Of a DNA stretch of 64,000 nucleotides, positions 1 to 10,666 are shown piece after piece. Positions within the stretch are counted from its first letter, which is position 1; each line of letters opens with the position of its first letter. Origin of the DNA: Phytophthora hibernalis (lineage: Eukaryota; Oomycota; Peronosporomycetes; Peronosporales; Peronosporaceae); NCBI GenBank assembly GCA_012656075.1, contig JAAKBF010000367.1, positions 1 to 64,000 on the forward strand. The letters run 5' to 3'. The notes beneath the pieces are model-generated. The model was not told where the DNA came from and did no database searches. It was given only the letters and a program-made list of their open reading frames with translations. The position numbers and the translations under genes were made by a program.

Positions 1-1
1 T

Positions 2-418
2 GATCGAGTGGACTCCGACGTCCGAGAATGGGTTGGTGAGCTCTCCATTCTGGATTCGCACCAGCTCTGGCGGAACTGTTGGGTGGACGCACCTTCCAGC
101 CATCCGTTCAACACGGCGTTCGCGCCGTGTAACCCTCTGGTGCCTTTGTTCGTGCCCCGTGGTATGATCGAGGCGGAGGTAATTTCCGGAATCATGGTGG
201 ATCCGTCGTTACCACAAGCCTCGGTCGTGTCCAACTGGGTAGCTCAATCTTCGGTGACTGCTCCTCCAGGACCTACTGACGATGAAGAAAAGGGTGAAAG
301 TCAAGCCGAGGACTCAGCCGCTCCCGCTGCTACTCCAACGCCAACCGACAGTTCCACGTCTGACCAGACCTCGAATTTGGATGTGTTGGCTGACCTTGCT
401 TTCTCTGTTGACATCTAG
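2..418 (+). CDS. C-terminal part of Gypsy antisense accessory ORF (aORF), partial
   Basis: The frame is open from the window edge to a stop at 416-418, so the N-terminus lies outside. The segment around residues 10-45 (WVGELSILDSHQLWRNCW, then HPFNTAF) aligns by eye with the end of the Gypsy B aORF (WFTELKDLDVQEPWRVWW, then HPYNTCF). That shared block supports homology. The last ~50 residues are acidic and Ser/Thr/Pro-rich and look disordered. It converges on the pol end 380 bp downstream. Its function is unknown; no catalytic motif is visible. A chance open frame is unlikely given the match with B. Confidence 0.55.
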   Translation, partial: DRVDSDVREWVGELSILDSHQLWRNCWVDAPSSHPFNTAFAPCNPLVPLFVPRGMIEAEVISGIMVDPSLPQASVVSNWVAQSSVTAPPGPTDDEEKGESQAEDSAAPAATPTPTDSSTSDQTSNLDVLADLAFSVDI

Positions 419-606
419 GTCTCGGTCGTGTGCTTCCGTTCTTTGTCATTCATTCCTCTTGCTAATCTCGTTCGGTCCGAGCTCCGTAGCTCATTACGGG
501 TGTAGTTCAGGCTCCAGTAATTCCACTTAATCCAAATCCACTTTGAGTTCGTTCACATCATATACATATATACAAACTATTATGCAGTAGTCATCTTCGT
601 CTGACG

Positions 607-761
607 CTACGGGCTGCATAATCCCCGTAGGCAGTTCATCTCGTCACTTCGCCGTCACAAACCGATCCTCCCAGGAGACTTGGTCGTTCAGTGATCGGTG
701 ACTTCCATTTTGGTACAGTATCATTTTTCGTCTGCTTCTACGGGCTGTACGAATCCCGTAG
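607..761. repeat. Two copies of a CTACGGG...CCCGTAG hairpin between convergent ORFs
   Basis: CTACGGG at 607-613 pairs with CCCGTAG at 624-630. CTACGGG at 738-744 pairs with CCCGTAG at 755-761. Both have 7-bp stems and 10-nt loops. The surrounding sequence is also duplicated (GTCTG before, TAGTTCA or CAGTTCA after). The pair lies between the stop of the plus-strand aORF and the stop of minus-strand pol, where two-way transcription end signals are expected. That role is inferred. Confidence 0.5.
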
Positions 762-799
762 GTAGTTCAATCCTCGGTAGCGGTTCGAGCTAGTCCTCG

Positions 800-1026
800 T
801 CAGCGACCTAAACCATCTGGGGTCCGCAGATAGTCGTAAAGCAATCCGCCGCACGACAAATTCGATGCTGGTTCCCAGGTAGGCTCGTCATGACCGACCC
901 ACTTCACCTTGAATTCTCTGACAGCGCGATTAGTGCTCGTCATTAGCGGTGATTGATCGTCCAGAATAGTCTCTACTTCATATTCGCCTGCCACTCTGTC
1001 AGGCTCCCAGCTATCTTCTGGCAACA
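800..1026 (-). CDS. Gypsy pol C-terminus with chromodomain, partial
   Basis: The frame reads LPEDSWEPD, then YEVETIL, FKVKWVGHDEPTWEP and GGLLYDYL. This is a classical retrotransposon chromodomain: aromatic Tyr at the start of strand 1, KWVG in strand 2, and WEP before the helix. It aligns closely with the pol end of Gypsy B (51512 onward). In chromoviruses this domain follows the integrase and is thought to steer integration through histone-mark binding. The N-terminal side is lost at ~1026, where the frame jumps to unrelated aORF sequence. Confidence 0.8.
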
Positions 1027-1776
1027 GCGGTCCTCAGTGTCAGCGAGTTGAGCCTTGATCTCTGCCACCTCGTTACGCAGGTCGACAATGAGCTCAGCCT
1101 CACCCAGTGGAAGTTGGGCGGGAGCCACAGCGGCATTCAGAACCTCACCGAGGTCTGTGGCATGCTCCATCCGGCTGTCGAGCGACGAATCGACTCGCCG
1201 AGGACGCTGACACGCCACACCAACCACGAGCTGACCCAATTGGAGGAGACGCTGCTCGACCAGAGCAGAGACCGAAGGCTCGGTCGAAGCAATCGGAGGA
1301 GGAGCGACGCCAGAGGTGTCGGTCTGACACCCTACCGAGGCAAGGCGAGTGTCCCGGGTGTCCAAGGGTCCGGAGACCGCCGCGGGAGTACCGCGAAGCA
1401 GGTATGCCAGGACGGGCGAAGATTCGGGCGATGACGGAGGCGTGTGAAGCGGCGAACCCTCGGCCGCACCACCATCAGCCGGTGGAGGACCACCGGGACG
1501 TTGTAGAGGTGGTACCGAAGACTCGGCAGGGCCAGGAACGTCGGCAGGAGCATTGGCAGGCTCCGGCGATCGTGCCTGTGATATAGAAGGAAGATGAAAC
1601 GACGAGTCAGAAGGAGCGCAGGAGGTTGAGGTGATGAAGGGTGAGAAGCCTACCTCGTCGCTCGGAGTGATGGCACGGAGAGCGGCAGCGGTGGTGTCAC
1701 AGAGAAGACGTGATGGATGAGCCATGGTGCGAAGAGGTGAAGCACCACGACGCGCACTACTTGTGGGAGCTTGCAT
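1027..1776 (-). CDS. N-terminal part of A-family aORF, with a 78-nt intron
   Basis: The frame opens at ATG 1776; a second in-frame ATG is at 1725. It is Ser/Pro/Ala-rich at first, then turns into a heptad-like stretch near the break (ELIVDLRNEVAEIKAQLAD). Positions 1653-1576 form a canonical intron: GTAGGC donor, pyrimidine-rich tract, TATATCACAG acceptor, 78 nt, phase 0, so the frame is open spliced or unspliced. The same intron is in the second copy at 23834-23911. The C-terminal part is lost at the ~1026 fusion. The function is unknown; a coiled-coil, possibly nucleic-acid-binding accessory protein is my inference. Confidence 0.5.
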
Positions 1777-1899
1777 CGAGGCGGGGGCAGTTGTGGTGTT
1801 GGGTTTTGGGGCGCTCGGTCGCCAGTCGGCAAGGTTGCCCTTGCTGAAAGAAAGCGACCGGCGTGGCCTGATTGGCGGATTACATTCCCCGCGCCACAG

Positions 1900-2675
1900 T
1901 GACCACGATAGTTTAGTGACCGAGGCCTCGGTCGGGTATAATAAATCCCCGGCCGAGGGTACGAACCCTCGTTTGTACCCATTTCAGTTTCGTACCCTCG
2001 GTCTTATAGAGCCAGGTACAGGATCACATACTGGGATCGGTTCACACTGGATATTTGTATTTATATATAGGACTAGCTATAGGATTGACTACAGAGGCTC
2101 TCAGAGCCATAGATCAACACAAATAAATCAGCAGTCTTCCCCCAAGTCACCAAGGGTCAAGTCCGTCTTCGGTAAGTCTAGCTAGCTTATCTTAGGGTCT
2201 GAATACGCTCGGCTTGTGGGATGCTGGTCAGCGAGCCTAAGGTACATTGAACCGAGGGTTTGTTGCCGGTCAGTCCAAGAGATTAGAGTGGCCGAGTGTT
2301 GGGAGCGACGAGAAGCGTCGTTCACCATATATTGTAGTGGAACCGAGTGTTCCATACATATTTTACTACCCGCCGAGGTTTTACCTCGGCAAACCCGTAT
2401 TAGGCTTGACAGCCGGTACCCTTCCTTCTGAGGGACTGCGGGGTTCGCGCGAAAGCGCAATATTGCATACTAGCCCTCGCTCGTGGCTAGTGGTGCAGGT
2501 TGTTGGATTGGCCTAATACAACCTAGGTTCACATCCAACCCGGCGTAAGGGATCGTTCCTGGTCTTCAGGTTTGATCCAACGCTCGTTGACCTGACAAGG
2601 GGAAGCGAGTGTTGTTGGTGGTGGTGGGACTCATATCATTTGGTAGTGAGAATTTCTGCGTGATTCTACACGACA
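1900..2675 (+). repeat. Gypsy A LTR (3' LTR of the left copy)
   Basis: About 775 bp here is nearly the reverse complement of 22817-23600. The inner boundary is approximate because both copies stay similar into the neighbouring aORF. The outer end is CGACA at 2675, the mirror of TGTCG at 22817. Internal marks are a perfect palindrome GACCGAGGCCTCGGTC near 1918-1933 and an 8-bp stem with 3-nt loop (GCCGAGGT/ACCTCGGC) at 2372-2390. ATATATAGG near 2075 is a possible TATA element. Confidence 0.7.
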
Positions 2676-3519
2676 CGAAGTTATCGAAGTCGGCCAAATT
2701 CTTATCATCCAGAACCGTTAAGAAGCGCTAATTTCGCATGCATATTCTACAGCTAACGACGACTCTATTTGCAGTACAGCATTCTTTCCATTGCAGATAA
2801 GTCGTCTGATAACTGAATGCCAAGATCTTGGTCGGTGGTATTGCCAACAGTTGAATGATTTGCAGCAGTTGTTCCCGTAGTCTATTTAGGAGGCTGGCAT
2901 ACTTTAATCAAGTCATCTAAATTATTCTATTTCAGAGTGTTATACCAACATATCCCTCATGACATCCCTCCTGCGGATTTCCCGCGATTTTTCAAATTTG
3001 AGCAACTACAGTCATTGGCTCGCAAAAATACCTTTTCATTGAAAATGAAAAGTTTTCAACGATACCCCGTGGTTAAATTGAATCTAATCAGCGTTGCATT
3101 CAGGTGGCTACTGCCCCGAATGAGCAAGTTTTGGTTTGTTATGTGTGCTGTTGCGACCATTACTGCGTATTTTTATGCATAAAATCGAACTTACTTCGAA
3201 GTAGTTGGGAAACGACGCATTCGCACCAATTTCGACCCTTGGCAACACCCGCCAAATCAAGTGTGAATCAACTAAATGATACCATTCGATTCGTTTCGTC
3301 AGTGGCTGTCTTATGATGGCAAACCTTGCGCAAGGTTATCCATCATTTACAATATTATCCGTGCGCGCACAGCACGCACAGTTCCGGACCACCTCGATTA
3401 GATCGCTGAGGCTTCATTTTAACGCGTATCGAGTTATTGAAACTAACAAAACTCGGTGTATACCTTATCCGGACTTTTATCCGGCAACTCATCGCCAGCA
3501 CCTTGTCCTCAATTTGATC
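2676..3519. other. Non-coding stretch between LTR and TOG/CAP-Gly gene
   Basis: AT-rich sequence with no convincing coding frame. Short frames at 2937-3182 and 3313-3603 have no recognisable motif. It presumably holds the promoter of the gene starting at 3520. Confidence 0.5.
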
Positions 3520-5086
3520 ATGAGCAAGGTGCGCCGCCCCGCCCAGCGTGCTGCATCTCTTGTCTCTAACGCACCCTCTTTTGTCAGCAGGAGGCGCTGG
3601 TGACACTGCTGACGCGCGAGATGGCCCGCGTGGCGCGCAACGGCGACAACTGGCAGGAGCGTATGGCCGCGCTGGGCTCGATGCAACGCGCGTTCGAGCA
3701 GCTGGAGCAGGATCCGCCCGCCGGTAGCGTGGCCGCCAGCTTGAGCACCGACGTGTGGAAGACGCTGCGGCCGCTCAAGGGCATGGTGCAGGATCTGCGC
3801 TCGCAGATCGTCAAGGAGGTCTGCGCGCTACTGACGGCTGTGTCGCGCGTCACGCGGGACGCCATGGCCCCGTTCCTGCGCGACGTGCTGCCCACACTCG
3901 TGGAGGTGCGCGGCAGCGGCAACAAGGTGTGCGGCGCGTACTGCGGCGAGTGCCTCGAGGCCGTGGTCGCGCAGACCGTGGTCAAGGGCGCCACGCTGCG
4001 GCTCTTCGTGGACATGCTGCTGGAGAGCAAGAACAAGCTCATCCGCCTGTGCTGCATCTCGTGTTTGCGCCACGCGCTTATGGCCTGGAGCCCCGTCATG
4101 GAAAAGAGCGACGTGCAGCAGCTGGAGAAAGGGCTGCAGCACGCGCTGTACGATGCCAGCTCCTCGTGTCGGGCACAGGCGCACGAGCTATTCCAGGCCT
4201 TCCATATCCTCTTTCCGAAACGCGCGCTGGTCGTCATGAGCATGGTCGACTACAAGATTCAGAAGCGACTCGAGGCGCTCGTGTCCTCGGACGTGGACGC
4301 GTCCGCCAAAGGCGCAGGCTTTGCCTCCAACGCCAGTGTGGACGAGAACGTGGCGCCGGTGCAGCAAGTGCAAGCACTGGCGGGCTTCAACTGGACGTGG
4401 GCGACCGCGTCTGCATTCCAGACAAAGAGCTGTTCGGGTTTGTGCGGTTCCTGGGCGAAATTATCGGCGTGAAGGGAGTCTGGGTTGGCGTCGAGCTGGA
4501 TGAAGCCTACGGCAAGAACGATGGTAGTGTCAAAGGACGCTACTACTTCCAATGCAAGCCGAAGCACGGCGTCTTCGCTCGCCCACACCAGGTTTTCCTA
4601 ACGATGTCGGGATCGAAGCTGCAAGAACACCAACTGCAACAGCAGCGGCAGATACAAGATTGCGACAGCTTTGCTCAACAAGAAAACGCCAGCATAGCGG
4701 AGGTCAGGGAAGAGGAAGAGACCGACGAAGCTATTGCAACAGAAGGGACAGCGCCACCTTTCCCAAGTACTCCGCCACCAGCTCCTGCACCTGCTTCAAC
4801 GATAGACGTGCCCTCTCCAACCGATACTACAGAGCCTTCCAAGCTGAGTTTAGTCTTGAGTCAAGCATCGGTGGCACACCGGCGGTACTTGAACCGCCTA
4901 CTAATCCATGTTCGCGCTGAGCTGGAGGAGCACGAGCGTTTTGAAAATTACGGAGCAACCGCGAGCTCGGCTGACGCAGTCCAGTACCTGCAACAACTTC
5001 AGAACAGCGCGCAGGACAAAATTGTTCTCTCCGATGAGTTTATCCAGCAGATCATTCAGGCCCAGCAGGCTGCGAGGGAGTCATAA
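3520..5086 (+). CDS. TOG (CLASP N-terminal) plus CAP-Gly microtubule-binding protein
   Basis: The likely start is ATG 3520 in a 9-nt first exon (M-S-K). A 59-nt intron follows (GTGCGCC donor at 3529, TTTTGTCAG acceptor ending 3587) and joins in frame. Residues ~1-230 are helical repeats of the CLASP/TOG type (LRSQIVKEVCALL, LLPTL-like helix ends, YCGECLEAVV). A CAP-Gly domain follows with the signature GKNDGSVKG and the pattern GVWVGVELDEAYG. An acidic/Pro linker and a short helical tail come last. TOG domains bind tubulin; CAP-Gly domains bind EB proteins or the tubulin C-terminal tail, so plus-end tracking is likely. The two halves are in different frames: one base is missing somewhere in 4330-4400, and no intron of plausible size fixes this. 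Either the assembly or the gene is broken there. Confidence 0.75.
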
Positions 5087-5239
5087 GCGAGTCGCCCTAC
5101 CGGTAGTTTTTTAAGATACGACTTGTTGGAAATGACTGGCTAACCGAACTGGCAATGATAAAGATTCCGCAAGCTGTAAATGCGCGGTGTGGATTGATAC
5201 ACCGATTTTTTCACCGCTATGACCGGACCTCGGCACTTG

Positions 5240-8200
5240 TCACCACTCAAAACGTTGCTTTCTTATTGACTTACACCGTTGTATGTCTCTCTGAAAGCGC
5301 TTGAGGGTAGGACGGCCGAACCAATGGGTTGGAATACGACAAGTCTCCATCCGTTGAACGCTCAGAATCGATGAAGCTGTCCGTCGCACGAGCCAAGCTT
5401 TCGTCATGGGGAGTTTACCGTGTCTGTCATTATCATCCGTATCCAGGAAGCTACGTGAGGTGCGTCGATCAAATGTTCCATCAAGAATCGTCCCTCGCCC
5501 GTTTGATGGCCAAGACGATACGCTAGCAGCGGCAAAGTCACTCAGCATCGTGCCTCCACGCGGGTTGCTACTCGACAACCAACTAAGGCTGGTATCATCG
5601 CTCAAAAATGTAGTGCCACGGTCAGACCACCAGAAGCTTGCACTTTCGTAGCTGTCATCGCTCAATTGAGTCGGGTTGCTTTCCTCACTACTAGCAGATA
5701 TTGACGCCGACGATGCTGGCAACAACATCGAACCGGTACTAGAACTTGCCGCACGAACCAAAAGCGAGCGATGTTTCCCGTCGCCCTTCTTCTTGTGTAT
5801 CCTTGACGCCGAATTCATTCCGGGGTACAGACCAGTTTCCTGGAAAATGGTTTGCTTTTCGCGTTCAATACTCAGACGAGCCTCAGCCACGGCTTCTGCC
5901 ACGTGCTTATCAACGAACTTCTTCGCCGCAGCCTCCTTCAACTCCTCCAGCAGTTGCTGATCACTTTGACCAGATACTGCAGCCTCCACAGTCGAAGCGT
6001 CCAGGTCGTCTCTGTTGCTACTTACGCTGCTTCCGCTAGCAGTACGTCTGTGCTTTTAGCTTTTGGAACTGGGCGTGGGCATCCGACAGCAACTTTTTCT
6101 GGCCAATTCGTTTGGCAAGCCAGTCCTGCGCCTCGCTTCGGGCTTCCTGTACAACAAGCGTCAGGGTTGTCCGCTCTTCTTCTTTCAGATATTCGAGCGT
6201 CGTAGGCGACAACGTTGGAGGGCGAGGAAGAGCTCGAAGGTACTGAGCTGTTTCCAGCGGTACGGACTCCGAAGATGGGCGTTGTACAGTTACTCGAAGC
6301 GGTGGCGGCACTCGAGCTTCTACTGGTTGTGTAGGGACATCCACGGACGATGAATATTTAGCTGACGACGATTTAAATACCAATCGCTCGCCACTTATGG
6401 ATGCTGGACGTGGATACAACGGAGGCGGCTGCTGCTGCTGATTCTCCCCACCATGTGAATGAGCAGCATCCAACTCAATATTAGCTGGTCGACGAATTCC
6501 AGATCCAACGTCCGCATCAACTCCCTCCGCTCTTTCTTCCAAACGTCCATCAACCTGGATCGTGCATCATGAGGACTAATTCCCCACTGATCAGCCACGT
6601 CTGATTGGGCCGAATGTTCGAGCTCCAGGTCGTCCAGCAAGCATGCAAGTAATTCAGGATCACGCACGTTGAAGTGAACCGCAAGTTGCAAAATCCCAAT
6701 ACGGGCACGTGGCATTAATGCTCTTGTTCGTGCTCCGCCACGCACCAGCGAACGAAACGCGGCGGCATTTTCCGACTCCAAAGCCAGCATCAAAGGATTT
6801 TTCGGACACGAAGCTACCAACGTCATGACACTAAGCTGACCGCCGCTTTTTGAAAAACTCGTCTGGCGCGTGGTCTTCGTCTTCACAGTTGTTGCCCTCA
6901 GTCCAGATGTTTAAATCTTGACCGTATCGCAGGAAGAGCTCAATGAAAGCACCATCACACTCTTCACGCAGCGCTACGTGAAGAGGAGCTAGCCCAGCAT
7001 TGTTCCAGTTTCCAGCATCAACATGTTCTTGAAGAAGAAGCTCCACAACGAGTCGCATTGCAGTACTATGAGGATATGCGCTAGCCAGGTGAAGCGCTGA
7101 ATCACCTAGCAGGGTCGTCGTCTCCAACTGTTTGGCACACACTGAGCCCACCTCGGGACTGCGTAATTGAAGCTCGCGCGACGAATACAGCAACAGCAAG
7201 GCATTTTTAGCCGCTCCTGCTGCCAGTGCCGCATGCAATGGTGTCTCGGCACGAGAGCCCCTTGGACACACAAGAACTTGTGCAGCTACGCTAGCCTCAG
7301 CACTCAATAAAAATGCCAAGAACAACCGAAGCAATTTTGAAGTTGAGCGCCCGCCTGAGGCTGACACGTGCAACGGTGAGCCCGATGTCAACTCTTCGTC
7401 TTTAAAACCAAGGGAGGGGTCGACTTTGTTGGAGCCCCAGTTGTTGGTAGATGAACCACCAACGGTAGCGTCGATAGAGAAACAGACCTTGTGCCGCCAC
7501 CTACAACTTCAGTAATTGACCCCTTTCCGCTGAGCTGGAGAAATCTCACCACGATAGATTGAACTCCTCCGAGCAGAAAGCTGTAGGCATTTTTATCTTC
7601 TTTTGATCGCACGTGATCGTCATACGTGGGTGATGCACCACTTGCTGGATTATGTCCACCACGGCGAGAAGTTTCTCTCTTTAGCAGCTTCCAGTCCCCA
7701 TCAGTTCGAGATTTTGAGCGATCTCGTGTCCAGCTAGACGGAATCGAGCTTGAGCTTGAAGCTCGAACCTTCTTTTGGTCAGAAAACTCTCTATCCCCGG
7801 TGTCTGCACTTCCTCCAGAGTTGTGGCTCGAAAAATTCGATTTGCTTGAGTCCACACTAGCGTTGGCACTAGAACTAGATCCTAGCCAAGAGCTAATCTG
7901 GACCAGCAGAGGGAGCAATCGCGCGGGATGCATCTGACGCTGACTGTCTTTGTCTTGGTTAATGGAATCAAGCAAAAGAGTTGCTAGCTCGACTTGCCCG
8001 GCTTGGAAGGCCAACATCGCCACAGGTCTTCCCGTATCACCGTCCACCCACCATTTCTTGTTTACAGTTTGGCTTGGCTTCGTTTGATGCTGCTGTACGA
8101 GAGCTGCAGCTAGTGCATATAGGCCATAGCGAACTGCAAGCGCTAATGACGACGCGCCGCGGCCATCCACAGCATATATATCAGCTTTATGGGCAATAAG

Positions 8201-10402
8201 AGCCGCTGCAGCAAGCTCCATTCCTGTCTTGACGGCAAAATGGAGAGCGCTGTCATCTTTTCCGATAATTCCCTTTTTCTCGACGACTTCTTCATTTTGA
8301 GTTTCCCGCTTTTCGATGAATGCTCGGCTCCATTGGCAACCTGATACAGAAGGAGAGGCACCGGAAGCGAGCAACAGCGCCACGACTTCTTGTTGACCAC
8401 TCTTCAGCGCTAACGATAGCGGAGTATCGTTACTTCCTCGACGACCTGCTCGACCATCAAGACCCCCAGTGGGTGATGAATGACGGTATACTTGGATCAA
8501 ACGCGCGATAAGGGCTACAGGAGCCCGCAGCTGAATTGCAAGATGGAGCGCGGTATTTCCAAGTGCATCGTACGATCGCGGGTCCACAGCACCACCCGCC
8601 ACTAAAGCATCCACAACATGCCATTGCCGTGCTGTGAGTGCTAAATGTACTACTGGCTCGCCACGCGCATCGCATTGATGCACCGCCTGCGCGTTGGTTG
8701 AGAGTGCTGCTTCCACTAGCAGTTGTGCTACGGGTTCTTTTCCTGATTTTATGGCTATGTGAAGCGCTGTGTCACCTGCTGCGTTGACATGATCCAGACA
8801 GGTCACCAATTGTCGGCTAGACGTCCTGCCTAGACTTCCGGAAGAATTACCGGCCCCGTGACAACGAGTAGCTGTTTCACGCCCTCGAGGTCACCTAGCC
8901 AGCAGAAATACATGATCAGATTCCACCGAGCTGAGTCATCTGCCTGAACTTCACAACACGGAAAGGCGACAGTTTCATCGCCATCGCTTTCAACCTGGTC
9001 GAGAAGGAGAAGCCTTTTGCGTAATCGTCGCCTCTGCCAATGCTCTTCACTTTTCTCCTTTTTATCGCTGCCAGACGATGCTGGCAATAAAACCACTTGG
9101 GTCGCATAGTCCCAATACAAGAGGCTGCGCGGATCTGCACCGGCACTTAATAGCAGCGCAATCATACTTTCAAAGTTGGGCACACGAGGGTCTTGCAGAA
9201 ATGCGAGCTGCAACGCGGTCACCATTCCTCGCGGCGGTTGCTTCACCTGACTTCGTCTTCGTGACGCATCTGTTGAGTCTTTGGATACCCGAGGAATGCG
9301 AACGCGCACGTTCACTATGGCACCCGCCGTGATGTATCGATGTACTTTGGTCATCGAAGGCAGCCGATCGCGGCGTGAAAGCTCCAGATAGAGAGCGAAA
9401 GTCGCAATGTGATCTCGGATTGATACGAGTGCGTCGGGTGCCTCACCACCGCCGAGCACAAGCGTCCTCATGTCTTGGCTAGCCGCCGCAGAAGGGTTAC
9501 TGTTGTTGTTGGCCGCCTGTGTGGGCGTTGACTGGAACTTGAGCGTCAAAGCAGCCTTTCGGGTCGACGCTGACTCGCCATCACTCACGTGCTCCAGTTT
9601 CAGCGACACCAGATCCTGTAGCTCATACGTCTTCATGTTGGCTGCTGCAGCACCTGCCGCCGCCTGAGAGGAAGAAGAAGTAGACCCATCACCCACACGA
9701 CCGCTAGCAGCAGCAGCAGCAGAGCCACTTGAGCTGGAATTAGATGAGTGGCTGTGGCGGAATGATCTGGAAGTCAAGCTGCGCTTGTGCATCTCCAGCG
9801 CGCCCCAGCGCAGCAGCAAGTGCCTCGCCCTCCAGCGTCCCAGCCAGCTCTTGGACTTCTTGAGCACCTCGGCCTGGAACTCCCGCAGCACTGGGACGGG
9901 CGTCGCGTCGTCCGACGCACTGTTTGACACGCTGCTGGATCCTGGTGCGAAGGGCGCGACGCTGCGTCGACGCTCTGGCTTGGGCTCGACGCGCGGCTCG
10001 AGCGGGAACGGGTCCTGGCCACAAGCCTCGTGCTACCGTATTGGCGCAGTAGCACGCGCTTCAACCTGTCGAACGTGACGCCCACGAGCTGCTCGTCCTG
10101 CTCTGCGCTCTCCAGTGCTGCCTCTTTCTTGGCCAGCGCAGAGCAAAGTGCCGAAAAGGCCGCGGGATGCTGCGCGTACTGCGGGAAGAAGCCGCTGAGG
10201 AAGGCGCGCAGGTCGGAGCGTCGCCAATTGGTCTCCCCCGGCTGCTGCTGCTGCAGTGGGCGAGCGCCGCGGCCTCGTACGGCCGACGCAGCGCATCCAG
10301 GAAGGCGTCTTGGAAGGAGAGCGAGCTCTGATGAGCCAGATCCTCGCGGGCCTGTAGCAGCTGCGCGTGCGCCGTCGCGAGCGCCTGGTCGAGCGCCGCC
10401 AT
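5240..10402 (-). CDS. PH-domain ankyrin-repeat protein, frame broken several times
   Basis: One long minus-strand gene starts at ATG 10402 and ends at 5240. An N-terminal helical region (10402-10030) resembles a BAR-like segment with a FxxLKRVLLRQYG end. A PH domain follows at ~9880-9400 (VLKKSKSWLGRWRARHLLL, then YELQDLVSL, then a LYLEL helix). Ankyrin repeats come next (DTALHIAIKSG, NTALHLAIQ, TPLSLALKSG, SALHFAVKTG, SPLHV, TPLHAALAAG, APLHVALRE) down to ~6600. A Ser-rich, coiled tail finishes it. The frame shifts by one base near 10240 (a C-run), 10015, 8835, 7430, 6840, 6490 and 6050; no introns of normal size explain these. The arrangement suggests a membrane- or phosphoinositide-recruited scaffold such as an ArfGAP-like architecture, but no ArfGAP zinc finger is seen. 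A true pseudogene is the alternative. Confidence 0.6.
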
Positions 10403-10666
10403 GGGGAGCTACAAGGTCATGCCTATTGAAGGACTATTTGGCGGGCGCATTCAGGACCAAATATAGATGGGGACCAAATTCAAGAGCTTATTGACATTTG
10501 TGTACCATATTAAAAACAAGTTGTAAAACCAGTTAGGGTAGGTCCTCGGACCGGTCCTGCGAACCGTGCATCCGATGGCCCGCGGGCGCAGCACCAGCCA
10601 TTCGCCTCGAGCGGTCAAGCAACCTGGGCACCTCCATTTCGCCTTTAAGAAAAACTAAAGACAACC
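10403..10666. promoter_or_regulatory. Shared divergent promoter region
   Basis: The ankyrin gene (-) and RPS3A (+) start 264 bp apart. CCATTTC at 10634-10640 fits the oomycete initiator consensus YCAYTYY and lies 27 nt upstream of the RPS3A ATG. That match is short and the assignment tentative. Confidence 0.4.

Larger units (their letters stand above)
1..1026 (-). mobile_element. Gypsy A-family element fragment, 3' part, cut at both ends
   Basis: This stretch holds the end of a chromodomain pol on the minus strand and, converging on it, the end of an opposite-strand gene on the plus strand. The arrangement matches the intact Gypsy B at 46801-60924. The left end is the window edge. The right end is an abrupt join at about 1026, where the pol frame changes into the opposite-strand gene of a second copy in reverse orientation. 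The A family is inferred from dispersed CCTCGGT motifs and the adjacent LTR, which matches the one at 22817. Confidence 0.6.
1027..2675 (+). mobile_element. Gypsy A-family 3' end (aORF start plus 3' LTR)
   Basis: Right of the join at ~1026 the sequence is the start of the A-family aORF on the minus strand, followed by an LTR in plus orientation ending CGACA at 2675. The same aORF start and LTR recur in opposite orientation at 22817-23980. The rest of this copy is missing because its internal side is fused to another copy. Confidence 0.65.

Noticed and set aside
3584..4243. 219-codon minus-strand frame opposite the TOG domain
   Set aside because: Shadow of GC-rich TOG coding sequence; the plus strand matches a known domain.
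4337..4365. 29-nt GT...AG segment that would join the TOG and CAP-Gly frames
   Set aside because: Far too short for a spliceosomal intron; a one-base indel is simpler.
8800..8860. 34-nt GT...AG segment between PH and ankyrin parts
   Set aside because: Too short and wrong phase.
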